64,000 nucleotides of DNA from Lasiodiplodia sp. COLG20 (GCA_009801085.1 VNWV01000006.1:2480001-2544000); one strand, 5' to 3'. Counted from the stretch's first letter, positions 1-11,639 are shown. Made by a program: numbers and translations. The notes: a model not told the origin generated them from the letters alone.

Positions 1-32
1 TTGTGCGTAATGAGCACTGACACAATGGTCAG

Positions 33-2051
33 GACGCGGCTACCATCACGCTGGTTTACTCGACCTCCATGCACGCTTTGCTGGATCTTGGTGGTCTCCG
101 AAAAGGACAGGTATGAGACATCTGGAAAATCTGGGTGTCAGATGGCTAACTGCGCTTCCACAGTCTGTGTTAATCCACTCTGCCACTGGCGGTGTTGGCA
201 TCTCAGCGATTCAGATAGCAAAGTTCATTGGCGCCGAGGCAAGTTTGATACATGTTGAATATAACATGCCGCCCAGCTGACAAGCGATCAGATTTATGCC
301 ACAGTCGGAACGGATGAGAAAAGACGGTTCCTTACCGAGCAGTTCGGCGTGCCCTCGGATCACATCTTTTCCTCTCGGACGCCCGAGTTTGCAGCTAAGA
401 TACGCGATGCCACAAACGGTCGTGGGATTGATGTCATCCTCAACTCTCTCACTGGGGAACTTCTTGATGCCTCGTGGCGGCTCTGTGCCGATGGAGGAAC
501 CATGATCGAGATTGGAAAGAGAGACATTGTGGACCGCAATTACCTTGCCATGGAGCCATTCGACCGTAACTGCTCGTACAGAGCCCTCGACTATTCCTTC
601 AAGGCCATGACGCTACCCATGATAAGCGAGTAGGTACAGACGAATGCTGCGGCTTATTTCATGCTAACCTTTCACTTAGTCTGCTTTCCCGAATCTTCCG
701 CCTTGTTGAAGAAGGACACCTGAAGCCCATCAGGCCCGTCACAACTTTCAAGTTCGACAGCATTGCTTCCGCCTTTGCCCTGATCCGCAGCGGCCGGCAC
801 ATGGGCAAGATCGTTGTGACTGATGGAGAAGATGCAAACCCAGAGCTTCCAGTGAGACCCGCGCGCCGTGAGCTTGTATTGAAACCCAACGCATCCTACC
901 TGATTGTCGGTGGCCTCAAGGGGCTGTGTGGCAGCCTTGCCATACACCTTGCACGGTGTGGCGCAAAGCATATTGTCGCGCTCTCCCGAAGTGGATGCAA
1001 GGATGAGGTTTCACAGGGTATCATCCATCAGTGTCACTCCCTTGGCTGCGAAGTAAAGGAAGCCACTGCAGACATTTGCAAGGAGGAGGATGTCATCCGT
1101 GCCTTTCAGCAAGCAAGCCCGCCCATCGCTGGTGTCATCCAGGGTGCCATGGTTCTCAAGGTAAATCTCATCCACTGCCACTCAAAGGAATTTCGCTGAT
1201 TCTTGTAGGACAAACCATACGAAACCATGACCCTCGATGAGTACCACGCCGTCATTGCCAGTAAGGTCCAGGGCACCTGGAACCTTCATAAGGCTTCGCT
1301 GCAGTCAGCAACTCCGCTCGACTTCTTCACTCTCCTTTCCAGTATCTCAGGGCTCGAGGGAAAGAAGGGTCAAGCCAACTACGCCGCCGGGAACGCCTTC
1401 CTTGACGCCTTCTCCGCGTATCGAAATGCCCAGGGCCTCGCTGCAAACGCCGTCAATCTCGGAGTTATTGAGGATGTGGGATACATCTTTGAGCAGGGCG
1501 GCATGGAGCAACACTTTGACCGCCGCCACTGGACGTACATCAACGAAGTCATCTTGCGTCGTATCCTGGGCTACTCAATCATGCAGCAAGGCTCCGCTCC
1601 GCTAAACGCCCATAGCGTGTCGCAGCTCGTTACCGGCATCGCCGTTCCCCAGCCTACAGACTCCGACAATAGCAGAGACGCGCGCTTTGCCGCCATGTTC
1701 GTGGGCGATGGAGGTGATGCGGCGTCTGGAAGCGCCAACGCGAAGGCCGGCGCGGACCAAGACCTTCAGGAGTTCTTTCTGTTGCATCGATCAGGCGCTG
1801 ACCCGTCACTTGTGCTGAAGAGTGTGATCGAGGTTGTCAACAAACGCTTCATGAAGATCTTGGGATTGGATCAGCCGCTGGAGCCCGGAAAGCCATTGGC
1901 TGCCTATGGTCTGGACTCGCTTTCTGCTGTTGAGTTTAGGAATTGGTTACGAGCTGACGTTGGGGCGGAACTAACAATGCTGGAGATTACGAATGCTTCC
2001 TCGCTTGTTAAGCTCTGTGAGAAGATCGTTGCGAAGGTATCTACCAATTAG
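33..2051 (+). CDS. Highly reducing polyketide synthase, C-terminal part (ER-KR-ACP), 5' end outside window
   Basis: Iterative type I PKS that builds a reduced polyketide in the cytosol. Exons are 33-110, 164-238, 292-629, 680-1160 and 1209-2051, giving 604 residues in one frame. Base 33 follows an intron acceptor, so the gene runs off the left edge. The enoylreductase shows the NADPH loop HSATGGVGISAIQ (window residues about 31-43). The ketoreductase starts near residue 237 with GGLKGLCGS and keeps a catalytic Ser/Tyr/Asn set (SSISG about 368, NYAAGN about 381-386). The ACP carries the phosphopantetheine serine in GLDSL, near residue 561. The protein ends just after the ACP with no thioesterase, as is usual for this class. 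The intron at 239-291 uses a GC donor (gcaagt), which restores the canonical AEIYATVG junction. The product cannot be predicted from this fragment. It converges on a second, broken PKS. Confidence 0.9.
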
Positions 2052-3024
2052 CAAAGAAACTGAAAGGCTGGGCTTTCGGAGTGGAGAGGGAATATTAGAT
2101 ACGGTAAGAAGTGGACATGAAAATGTATGGAGGAATATATTTAGAGATTCGGTCTGCAGCGTATGTTTAAATATGCTAAGCACGGCGAGGAAAGCGGTTT
2201 TTGTGTTGGCCACGGTATAGAGTCAGGCAAATACGATAGTTTTAGGTGAATCTAAAGATACTCTACTAGGTTGAACACTTCGATGATAAGAATAAGCATT
2301 GGAGAGCTCTTGCCGCCGTTTGTCGGACAATAATGCGGTCGAAGACTTGCTCTCCGGGTGTCTGCGGCGTGCGGGGATTGTGGTTGGCCACATCTGCGGC
2401 CCGACCGGACCGAGCGGCTTGCGCCGCGGCCCGAACCCTTTCTGAAGGACAGCCTTCACTTCAATTCTACAATATTCCCTGGAAGTTTCAGCTGCATGTG
2501 GAAAGCCTGCAGTAGCTTGAGTGGGTTCTGAAAAATCTCAGCCATCGTAACCAACTTATTGCCATCTTAGCTTGACAATAAACGTGCGTAGTTGAGGCTA
2601 CAATGTTGAAGTACTAAATACATAGCTACGTCCGGATCGTAACTTTGACTACTCACATTTGTCGAATACCCTTGCTCGAAAAGATAATTGCAGGTGGCCA
2701 TTTCTTTTAGCACGGGCGTGGTAGCCTCTGTGCTGGAGTTGTCTGGGTTACTAATAGCCGTGCAAAGAGCTGTAACTAATGCGACCAGCCGTCGACGTTT
2801 ATTAAATCCGGCTCTAGAATGGTTTTTGCATATCTCTTGTGAATCTACTCGTAATTCTGCAGTGCCAGTCGAAGTATATACATCATTCGAAAGCGGATCT
2901 TGCGCCCCTACGTGCAAGCCATAGGACAAAGCAGAAAAAAAAAAAAAGATAAAAACGACGGCCTGGGGAGTACTTAATCTGACACAATACGAGGAAAACC
3001 ATGGCCAGTCCTCTTCTACCTAAC
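2052..3024. other. Spacer between two convergent PKS 3' ends
   Basis: No gene seen. It holds both PKS 3' untranslated regions, and a run of A at about 2935-2947 lies just before the end of the minus-strand PKS. Open frames here are short and resemble no family. Confidence 0.6.
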
Positions 3025-5800
3025 TCACCCAACAATGCCCAGCTTCTGAGCTACATTAACGGCCAACTTTCTGAACGACAGCTTCGGCGCCAATAGATGC
3101 TGAGACGGCACATCCAGGCCAAACTCCCTAAATAGCCAGTTCCGCAGCTGCGACCCGATCATGCTGTCCAGGCCATAGCTCGCAACGGACGGGCCGTCGG
3201 CAGCGAACTCGTCGACGTTGCGCATCAGGATGCCGGCGCAGCGCTGTATGATGTGGTCGCAGACGACGTCGACGGCGGCATCAGCGCCGCCCGCCGCGGC
3301 CGCATGCTTGAGTCGGGCGGTAAAGCCGGCCTCGGCCCCGGCACCAGCACCCGGTGACGACGCGCTGGCGATGCGGTCGACGGTGAGGCGCAGGGCGGCG
3401 AGGCGGGCGTCGGAGCGCCAGTAGGCGTCCTCGGCGGCGACCACGGCGTTGGCCAGGCGCGCGGACTCGAGGCCGAGCACGACGTTCGCAGCGGCGACGG
3501 CGGGCGGGCGCACGACCATGGCGGTCTGGAAGGCGCGCAGCATCTCGGCCTCGTCGATGCCGTACATGGCCTTGCGGGTCAGGGCGTCCTCGAGGCCGTC
3601 GGTCTGGGCGACGACGCCAACGTCGAGGACCATGGGGAGGGCGAGGGAGGACGCGGCGAGGCCGCGGGCGGTGCGGTGGGCGGCGAGGGCGTCGAGGAAG
3701 GAGTTGGCGGCGGCGTAGTTGGCCTGGCCGGGGTTGCCGAGGACGGCCGAGGACGAAGAAGTCGGGGGCAGCGCCGACGGCCTGCAGCGCGTCGTGCAGG
3801 TTCAGCGCGCCGAGCGCCTTCGGCCGCACCGCCGCGACGTACTGCGCGTGCGTCATGCTGGCCAGCATCGCGTCCTGCAGCACCATGGCCGCGTGCACAA
3901 CGCCGCGGATGGGCCTCTCCGACTGCAGCGAGGCCACGACGCGGCGCACGGCGTCGGGGTCGGCGGCGTCGGCGCGGAAGACTTGGGCGCGGGCGCCAGA
4001 TGCTTCGATAGACGCGACGACAGCGGCGGCTTCGGGCTTGTCGGCGCCGGAGTAGGATAGAAAGGCTAGATGGCGGGCGCCGTGCTGCACCATCCACGAC
4101 GCCAGGCTGCGGCCGAGGCCGCCCAGAGCGCCGAGGAGGAGGTACGTAGCGTCGGGCGAGAGCTGGAGCGGCTGCGGCTTCGTAAGGATCTTAACGATGC
4201 TCTTTCCGTAGGCGTAGCTTAGTGCGGCGTCGGCTGGCACTTCTGCGTCCTTTTGGCCAACGAGGCCGACGTCGTACGCACGGCCTTGGTGCAGAAGCGC
4301 ATTGCTGTGCTGGGCAGTCAGCTTCAACGAGCGCTGCAGCAGCTCGCCCAACGCAGGCGTGGCCAGTCCGGACAGCGATACCGAGTGGAAGGATGCGCCG
4401 CGGCGGAACGGCACGACGTTAGGCGCCGTTTCCACGGTGCCATCGTTGAGGACCAGGCGGCCGCCTGTAGGGATTGCACGCCAGAGCTCTTGCACCAGCG
4501 GGGTGAAGTGCTGGGCAGTGATGATTGCCGGGTGGCCGGTGAGGTGCGCGCCGAGCTGCGTGACGTCAGAGCCGACGACGACAGCAACGCCATTAGAGAC
4601 GCGCGTCGCAACCTCATTCTTCTCCTTCGCCGAAGCCACCACGACAGTGAGCTGGAACCCGAGAATAGAACTTAGCCCAGAAGCCGCAACCAGGAACCGC
4701 GTCGACGGGCTTACAGCTAGGACGCTGGCGCCCTTGCCAGCGCCTATAGCGTCCAGCAGCACGAGAACCGCCTCGGCGACGCCCGGCAAGCTGGCCACGA
4801 CCTTCTCCGTACTGAGACCCTTTAGCGGAAAGACGAGCTTCTCGGGCACGTGTACTATAGTGTGGTACGCCTGTTCGGGCGGCGTGAACGTAACGACGTC
4901 GACGCCGTTAGCGACGCGCGTGCCCGCTACAACGCTAGATGTAGCGTAGGCCACACGCACGCCCACCGCCGCCGCAGTACGGCTAGCGTCGTCGCCGACC
5001 TTCTTAAAGACGAGCTGCCCGTGGTCGTCGAGCCGACCCTGCAATTCTACACCGGCGGGCAGCACGCGCTTCTCGACGGCGCCCGTGTCGGCCACGACCT
5101 CGGTATTTAGCGCTGCGTTGGGTATTAGGCGAGCGCAGTGCAGCGCCGATGAGCTTGAGGGTAGCCAAAATTTCGTGTTCTCGCCCGAGTCCTTCGTCGG
5201 TACGCCCTTTTGAATGATGCTGGCCACGGCGGCGGCTGCGTCGGCACGCTCGTCGTCTACGTCTAGCAGTACGATGCGCGCCGCCGCGTTCTCGAAGCGC
5301 GCGACGCGTAGGAAGCCCTTAGCGGTCGCGGCGGTAGGGTTGGCGCCCGACGTCGCGCCGGCGGTGAGCTAGATGGTGGGCACGTTGCTGGCGGTGGCGA
5401 GGGCGCGGAGGGCGGAGAAGGTGGGGGCGTCGGGGGAGATGAGGAGGGACGAGGTGGGGCGGGTATCGTCGACGATGAAGGTGGTGGAAGGGGGGATTGG
5501 CTGCGGTATGTCGGCGGGGGAGACGATGGTGGGGTGGAGGCCGAGCGCGGAGAGTGCGGGAGTGAGGGTGGAGACGACGGAGCTGAAGGAATCTAAGGTG
5601 AGGATGGTAACGGCCTGGGTGGTGGTGGCTTTCTCTTTATCCGGCTAAGGATTTGCTAGGATGACGGTGGTGTCGCGTAGGGTAAAGAGGGCGCCGTAAG
5701 TGAAGAAGCCGCTAGTTACTAAAGCTAACTAGATAGCGTTGCCCTTACTAGAACTATATAAGACTATAAGCGTACTCTTATCTAAGAGTATAGACTTACT
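3025..5800 (-). pseudogene. Broken polyketide synthase (inactive-looking ER region, KR, ACP), RIP-damaged at its 5' side
   Basis: Reading right to left, the - strand encodes a degenerate PKS core region, an ER-like segment lacking the usual GGVG NADPH loop, a ketoreductase with a good Rossmann motif (GALGGLGRSLA, about 4.1 kb) and an ACP with GLDSM near the end. The stop is at 3025. Frame changes at about 3754: the upstream frame ends at DFF (3755-3763) and the homologous continuation SSAVLGNPGQ resumes one frame over. Compared with the neighbouring PKS, about 14 nt are missing, including the catalytic KR serine. Further upstream, three in-frame TAG codons (5369-5371, 5645-5647, 5729-5731) occur, at least two of them where a Trp codon is expected, as CpA-to-TpA changes would produce. 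Recognisable PKS sequence fades near 5.8 kb. I infer a dead gene. The frameshift alone could be a sequencing error, but the stops are unlikely to be. Confidence 0.82.
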
Positions 5801-8223
5801 ATCTAGTAAAATATTAAACACTTAGCCGGCGCTAGAAATACTCTAATCGAGTATAATAAGACTCGCTTCTATTACGTCCGTATCTATAAAATCGAAAAAG
5901 TCTTTAACTAAATTTAACTTAAATACTTCTACTTCTTCTAGTATCTCGTTAGTTAAATAACTAATAATAAGTAAGTAGTCTTTAATAAAAATATAATAAA
6001 GACTATTAAAATTATCTACTAGTTACTTTATAAGTATAACTACGTTACTTATTAGGCTTTTATAATTAATAAACTTAATAGTTATAAAAATAATATTTAT
6101 ACTACTCGTAACTTAAAAAAAAAGCTTTTTAGTATTATATAGCGTTAATATAATAATATTAAACTTTTAAATCTCTTTAACGTACTAATAAAAAGTAGAA
6201 CGTTTAAATAGAATCTAAAATAATCGATCGTAGTAGTAAATACGTTAAAATAAAAAGACTAGAGACGAAAAATAGCGCTAATAAGATCTAAATAAGTAGA
6301 AGTAAAAGAGAGTAAATTATTATTATTATAAGCTATTTAGAAAAAGCTACTTTTATATTCGTCTTTTATATATATATAAATCTAATTTAGAAGGTCGAAG
6401 TTTTAACTAGCTAGTCTATCTTTATAAATAATAAAAAAAAAAGTTAATTATTTACTCGTCTTTTATTACTATATCTCTTTTTCTATCTAAGTAATCGTTC
6501 TCTAATTACTAAAAAAAACTATTTTTTATAGATTACTTTTTATAGAAATCGTATCGTAAAAGCGAAAGAAAAAGTAAAATAAAAAATAGCTATCTCGCCG
6601 GTTAGTAGAAAATTTTATTATTAAATTTACTATTATAGTTAAGCGCTTTAGTAAGCTAGAAACTACGTAGTTAAATACGTAAGCTATAAATATTTAAACT
6701 AAAATAAATAGAACGTTTAAAACGTAATAAATAATATAGATAAAAAAAGATAAAAGAAAAAGTAAAAGTCGATCTTTTTATTAGATCTAGCGCGCGCGGT
6801 CTTTAATTAATAGTAATTTTATAGACCGGTCGGCTATAGTTTACGAATTAGTTTATATATATAGATAAGTTACTACTAAAAGAAGATTTATAAGAGCTAG
6901 TTAGTTCTCTAAAACTACTAAAGTTAAAAAAACTCGTATAAAGCTAAATAGAAATTTAAATTAGTATAGTAGACGTCTTCTTATTAAATATTTTTACGAT
7001 AAGATTATTTAATATATTAATAATAAGTCGTTTAAAAGAAGAGTTATTAGTAATTAACTACTATAAACTCTAAAAGATATAGACTTTATAACTCTAAAAG
7101 TAGAAAGTTCGTACTAAAAAACTCGTCGTAAGAACTAATAAGTCTCGTAGATAAAAGAGTCGTACGACTTTAGACTTTATACGAAAATCTAAAGAATACG
7201 AAATAACGATATATACGAAAATACTAGTAGATAGTAGTTAAAATCTATATAAAAAGAACGTTTATAAGAACGCGATAACTCTAAAAAAAAGTATAAACTA
7301 AAGAATTTTCTATAAAATAAAGAATTATAGAATTAAGCTAAAAGTTAAAAGTCTAGATATATAATCGTCTTAAAGAAGCGTATAAAAATAAAAAGCTAAA
7401 AAGCGAATAAGAAAAAGAATAAGTAAGATATAATATAATATTATAATTATTTAAAAGTCTAAGAAACGCTCTAAGCGTCTAAAGTTATATATAATTTATA
7501 GTAAGTTTTTACGAGCTCGGACTTATAATAATTTAATTTAAGCTCTTACGAGTTAAAGCTTATAAGAACTTTTTAGATTATAACTAATTTTTCTATAATA
7601 TATAAATATACTCGTTAGCTAGACTCTTAATTCTTTATAGTTAACTTAAAGTTTTAATTAAGACTCTTTAATTAGAGATAATCGACTTATTATATATCGT
7701 ATAATTACGTAGTACTTTTTTATTTAATTATTATTTTTTCTTTTTTATCTTTCTAAGATAAACTCTACGGTTTATTTAATCTACTAAATAACTCTAAAGC
7801 TTAGTAAAAAAAGTCTATCGTTATATTTTAATTATTATTTTTATAAGAGAAGAAAGATAGTTATTAAGATTATCGACTAAATAAAAAGTATTAAATCTAA
7901 TATAAAGAATTACTAATAAATAAATATAGTCTAAGATAAAATAAACGATATTTCTATAAAACCGCTTTTATAATTAACTATAGCCGACTTATAATATATA
8001 ATCTAGCGTAACTAAAAGTAGCTAAAAAAGCTCTAATAGAAGTTACGTAATTAACGAACGAAAAATAAAAGACTAGCGACTTAGCTTTATAATACGTAGT
8101 AGTCGATTTTATTTTTTATAACTTTTATAGTTATACTACTAAAAACGTTTATTTTACGATTTAACTCGAAAGTTAAAATTTTAAAACTAGATTTCTATTA
8201 CGAAGACTATAAGAAGATCTAAC

Positions 8224-8398
8224 GGCCCCGCCCTCTAAGGTTTTAAAGTTTCGCCGGGGTTTTACGGAAAATTTGAAAATTTCATCGGGGTTCTAACCTA
8301 CGGGTCGAACGGCGCGGATTTAGTACGCGAGCCTACGCGATATCTTCGACGGCCGTCGCGCTAGAGATCGTCGAAGTCCTCGCTCGTTAGAGATATAA
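8224..8398. other. GC-richer island inside the RIP block
   Basis: A stretch beginning GGCCCCGCCCTCTAAGG and containing two CGGGGTT segments around 8,255-8,295 stands out in the AT-rich block. It carries the first TpG/CpA seen after 2.4 kb. It may be the terminus of a transposon or unique sequence between two RIP-mutated repeats. No coding potential seen. Confidence 0.5.
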
Positions 8399-8640
8399 AC
8401 TAACTAACCTCTAAGCTTCTTAGAGTTTTTTTTAAAAAGATTAAGCTATAAACTAGATTTACTATAAGTATATTAATTCTACTATATAGTTCGAGACTCT
8501 CTATTAGTAGATACGTTTTTAGAATTTAAAAAAAACGATCTATACTAAATAGATTTTTCTTAGTACTATAGCCTACTCTAGTAGCTATTTTAATAGATAA
8601 AAGCTTTAGCACTTTAATCTTATAGTAATAACGGCTATAA

Positions 8641-8642
<2 letters not shown>

Positions 8643-8673
<31 letters not shown>
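8643..8673. repeat. (TA)n microsatellite
   Basis: About 15 uninterrupted TA units, followed within 30 nt by a CT-rich tract (about 8,690-8,705) and a longer pyrimidine-rich stretch (8,765-8,800). Confidence 0.9.
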
Positions 8674-8675
<2 letters not shown>

Positions 8676-9551
8676 TAAAAAAGAAAGAGAATCTCTCTCT
8701 CTAACTAGATAGAGAAGAAACTAGCTATTTAATCTAACTAAGCCTAGTAAATATCTATATCTATACTACTTTCTCTTTCTCTCTCTCTTCTATTCTCGTC
8801 TCTACTAGAGTTATCTTTTATATTATTCTTTTCTTTTAACTCTTTAACTAGCCGTTTATTTTCTATTAGAGTATTATCTTTAAACACTTTAAAGCTAACC
8901 TCTTTAAATGGATCTATAAACGATTAGAATCGAATCTAACTAGTTATTAGTCTTAAAATCGAAATCGTCTTATCTTTTTTATAGATTTTAAAGTTACTTC
9001 TACTATTAGAGAATAGATACTTTACATCTATAGATAAAATATATTTTAGAACGGTAAAGTCTCTATTATAGTAGTAGATAATGTTTTTACTAACCCTTCT
9101 CTTAGTCGTCTTTAGTATATAGAAGAAGCTTGATAGCTTTAGATCGAGCTTATAGTATTTAAGATCGTTCCGCTTAAAGAAGATTAGATCTTTTAGAGAG
9201 ACGCTAGAGACGGATTAGCTAGCGGTCTCTTAGATAAGACGGCTAGAATTAGACCTACTCTTTACTAAAGACCGAATTTTTATCTTCTTTTACGTCGCTC
9301 TCGTCTAGAACTTTAACGATCTTAACGAATATATTATATCTAAGAATTAGAAAGAAGAGTAGATCGTTAGTTCTATAGCGTCCGTCTAGATTTAGAGTAT
9401 AGAGTAAGAGTACTATTTATACTTACTTATAATTATAAGGCTTTTTAGAAGACGTTTCTTCTACGTTAGCCGTATTATTAGACTTTACGTAAAATATAAG
9501 CGGAAGAATCGGCATCTTAACTAAAACGTAGAGTTAAAATAGCGAGAATAG

Positions 9552-9649
9552 TTGTAGCTATAGTCGTAGTCGCGGTTGTAGTTATAGTCGCGGTCGTAGT
9601 TACGGTCGTAGTTACGATCGCGGTCGCAGTTATAGTCGCGGTTGTAGTC
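9552..9649. repeat. Hexanucleotide tandem repeat, consensus TYGYRG
   Basis: About sixteen 6-nt units (ttgtag, tcgtag, tcgcgg, ttatag, ttacgg and similar) stand head to tail. The variation between units is almost all C/T or G/A transition, as expected if an older uniform repeat was hit by RIP. On the - strand the unit would encode alternating charged and polar residues, so it may be the remnant of a low-complexity coding segment. Confidence 0.75.
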
Positions 9650-10457
9650 TACTTACTTAGATTTAAGAGGTAGAACGAAGAGTTTATATACGTCTATCTA
9701 AACGTCTCTAAGCTATTAAATAGAGTAACGCTAAGATTAATCTAAGAGAGAATTATTAGTTAGAATTAGCTAGCTAATAAGATAAAGATAGCGTCTTAGT
9801 TAACTAGAAAGAGTAACGCTAGAGATAGCTAAGAGAGGGTTAACGCTCTAAAAGATACTAAAAGAGTAACGTTAGAGATTGTTAGTTAATAGATAACGTC
9901 TAAGAATAAATAAAAGAAGTAACGTTAAGAATAAGAGTAAAGATAAAATAACGGCTCTAGTTACTAGTTAGAGTCTAGATTAAAGATATATATAAAGACG
10001 TATTAAAGCTATTCTTTTCTTCTTCTTTCTTTTTACTTATCTACTATACGATAGCTTTATTCTTATCTACAACTCTAGCTCTATCTATAACGACGACGAT
10101 TTAGCTCTACTATACCTCAATCATTTGGATAAAATAACCGATAGAAACATCGAATCGTATGCCGGGGAGGGAAACTGTCCCTTCCCCCAATCTGCGAGAG
10201 ATTGCCGGGTCCAAGGCGGCCTCTACAGTGAAGTGTCACCTTTTGACAAAAGATAATTGGTGCCCGATTAGCACTTGTTTTTATCATCAGCAATCAAACA
10301 CTGGATCTAAAGACCTGGCCAGGCCGTGGCGTGGGATCCCGACGCCGTGTTGACTATGTTCTATCTCTCATGCTGGGAAGGCATATTTAAACTTTCCAGT
10401 TATTACCATTGCTACTCAATTTAATCCAACTCTTACTTCCGCGGGTCATCTGAAACA

Positions 10458-11639
10458 ATGCATCTCAAGCGAGCTTGTTGTATTGCCCTTGCGGGGTGTT
10501 TAGCAGGAGCCCAGGCGGTGCCCTACATGAACCTCTCGGATTCCACGCAGACGAACTTGACGGTTGCACTCGTCCGAGCACCCCCGCCGAATTGGCCACT
10601 GCCGCTCGCAAACAAGAACTGGACTGGCATTATCATTATCCTTTCTGAGGCAGTCGACGCGGGTATTGGCTACGTCAACGAGGCGAAGTCTCACGGAGCC
10701 GGCTTGGTTGTATTTCCAGAACTATGGTTTCCAGGGTCAGTCAGTTCACAACATTCGGCATACTTCATCATACTAATGTATAAGGCAAGATTTCCAAAGG
10801 GTCGTGAAAGCAATCAGTGGAATGTGACGCACCTTGCGTCATACGTCGACAACTCAATGGTCGTTGGCGGCCCGGAATGGAATCGGCTAATCGCGGCCAT
10901 TGCGAACGCAGGAATCTGGGCGAGATTGGCATTTGCCGAGAGAGCGGGTGACCGCATCTATATGGCTCAGTCATTGATCAGCCCATCACGAGAGGTGGTC
11001 ATCCACCGCCACAAACTAAGGCCTTCGGGTTCCGAGCGGGATATGTTTAGCGATGGGACCATCGACATGTTCAAAGTGATCAACACCGAAATTGGACGGA
11101 TTGGCATGTTGGAATGTGCAGAGTAAGTTGCATCACGAGTCTTTTGAGCAAGATTGCTAATTGGCCTTTAAAGGCATTGGTACCCAAGCATGACGTTTCC
11201 GATGCAAGCGCAGAGAGAACGCCTACACATCGCCCCTTTCCCCTACGTTGTTGATGATGACGAGGTCAATGAATCACACTGGTTCAAGTCCCATATCATC
11301 ACCCACGCCACCGCGCTGTATGCACTACTAAGTGGATCGTATGTCTTCGCGCCAGCTGTCGGGTACTCATACATTCTGGACCCTTCTACCGCGGTTGTTG
11401 CTGTAGTCAATGCCTCAGTCAGCATGACCGAAGTCCCTATACTCTATCACACTTTGAATACCACGGGTTTCAGTGATGCGCCAACGTACGACCCGAGCGC
11501 ACAAGTATCGTGGGATGTGCTGCAGCAAATCAACTCTGCGTTTCCGGACTACATTCCTCACGAACAAGGCAACCTTGTCCCGCACAGAGAGGTTTCGGCT
11601 GCCTGGTTGAAAACTGGCGAAATAATCTGGTCAGAGTAG
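10458..11639 (+). CDS. Secreted carbon-nitrogen hydrolase (nitrilase superfamily)
   Basis: Exons 10458-10735, 10790-11122 and 11174-11639 give 358 residues. The introns (54 and 51 nt) restore the family sequence GFPKG and CAEHW at the joins, and the first has an ACTAAT branch site. An N-terminal hydrophobic segment ending AGAQA (residues about 1-20) looks like a signal peptide, unlike the cytosolic cyanide hydratases. The Glu-Lys-Cys triad of the superfamily is visible: E88 in FPELWFPG, K168 in HKLRP, and C202 in GMLECAEHW. The enzyme should hydrolyse a nitrile or amide C-N bond outside the cell or in the secretory pathway; the substrate is unknown. The C-terminus is shorter than in many nitrilases. 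It starts about 340 nt from the edge of the RIP block and escaped it. Confidence 0.85.

Larger units (their letters stand above)
5701..10115. repeat. AT-rich block produced by RIP (degenerate repeats and PKS 5' end)
   Basis: The sequence switches from GC-rich coding DNA to AT-rich DNA full of TA steps and in-frame stops, with no open frame of note. From 5,821 to 8,273, reading every line, I find no CA and no TG dinucleotide, while CG remains common. Repeat-induced point mutation in ascomycetes converts C to T preferentially at CpA, so this is a saturated RIP signature. From about 8,880 to 10,115 some CA/TG survive, suggesting a second, less mutated segment. The original element cannot be named by eye. 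The right boundary near 10,115 is abrupt and normal DNA leads into the nitrilase gene. Confidence 0.88.

Noticed and set aside
3740..3770. Intron as an explanation of the PKS frameshift
   Set aside because: The only GT-AG pair nearby would be about 31 nt and would delete the conserved GNPGQ block.
7080..7460. Transposase relic on the + strand of the RIP block
   Set aside because: A lysine-rich frame broken mainly by TAG/TAA can be traced, but it is too eroded to assign to any transposase family by eye.
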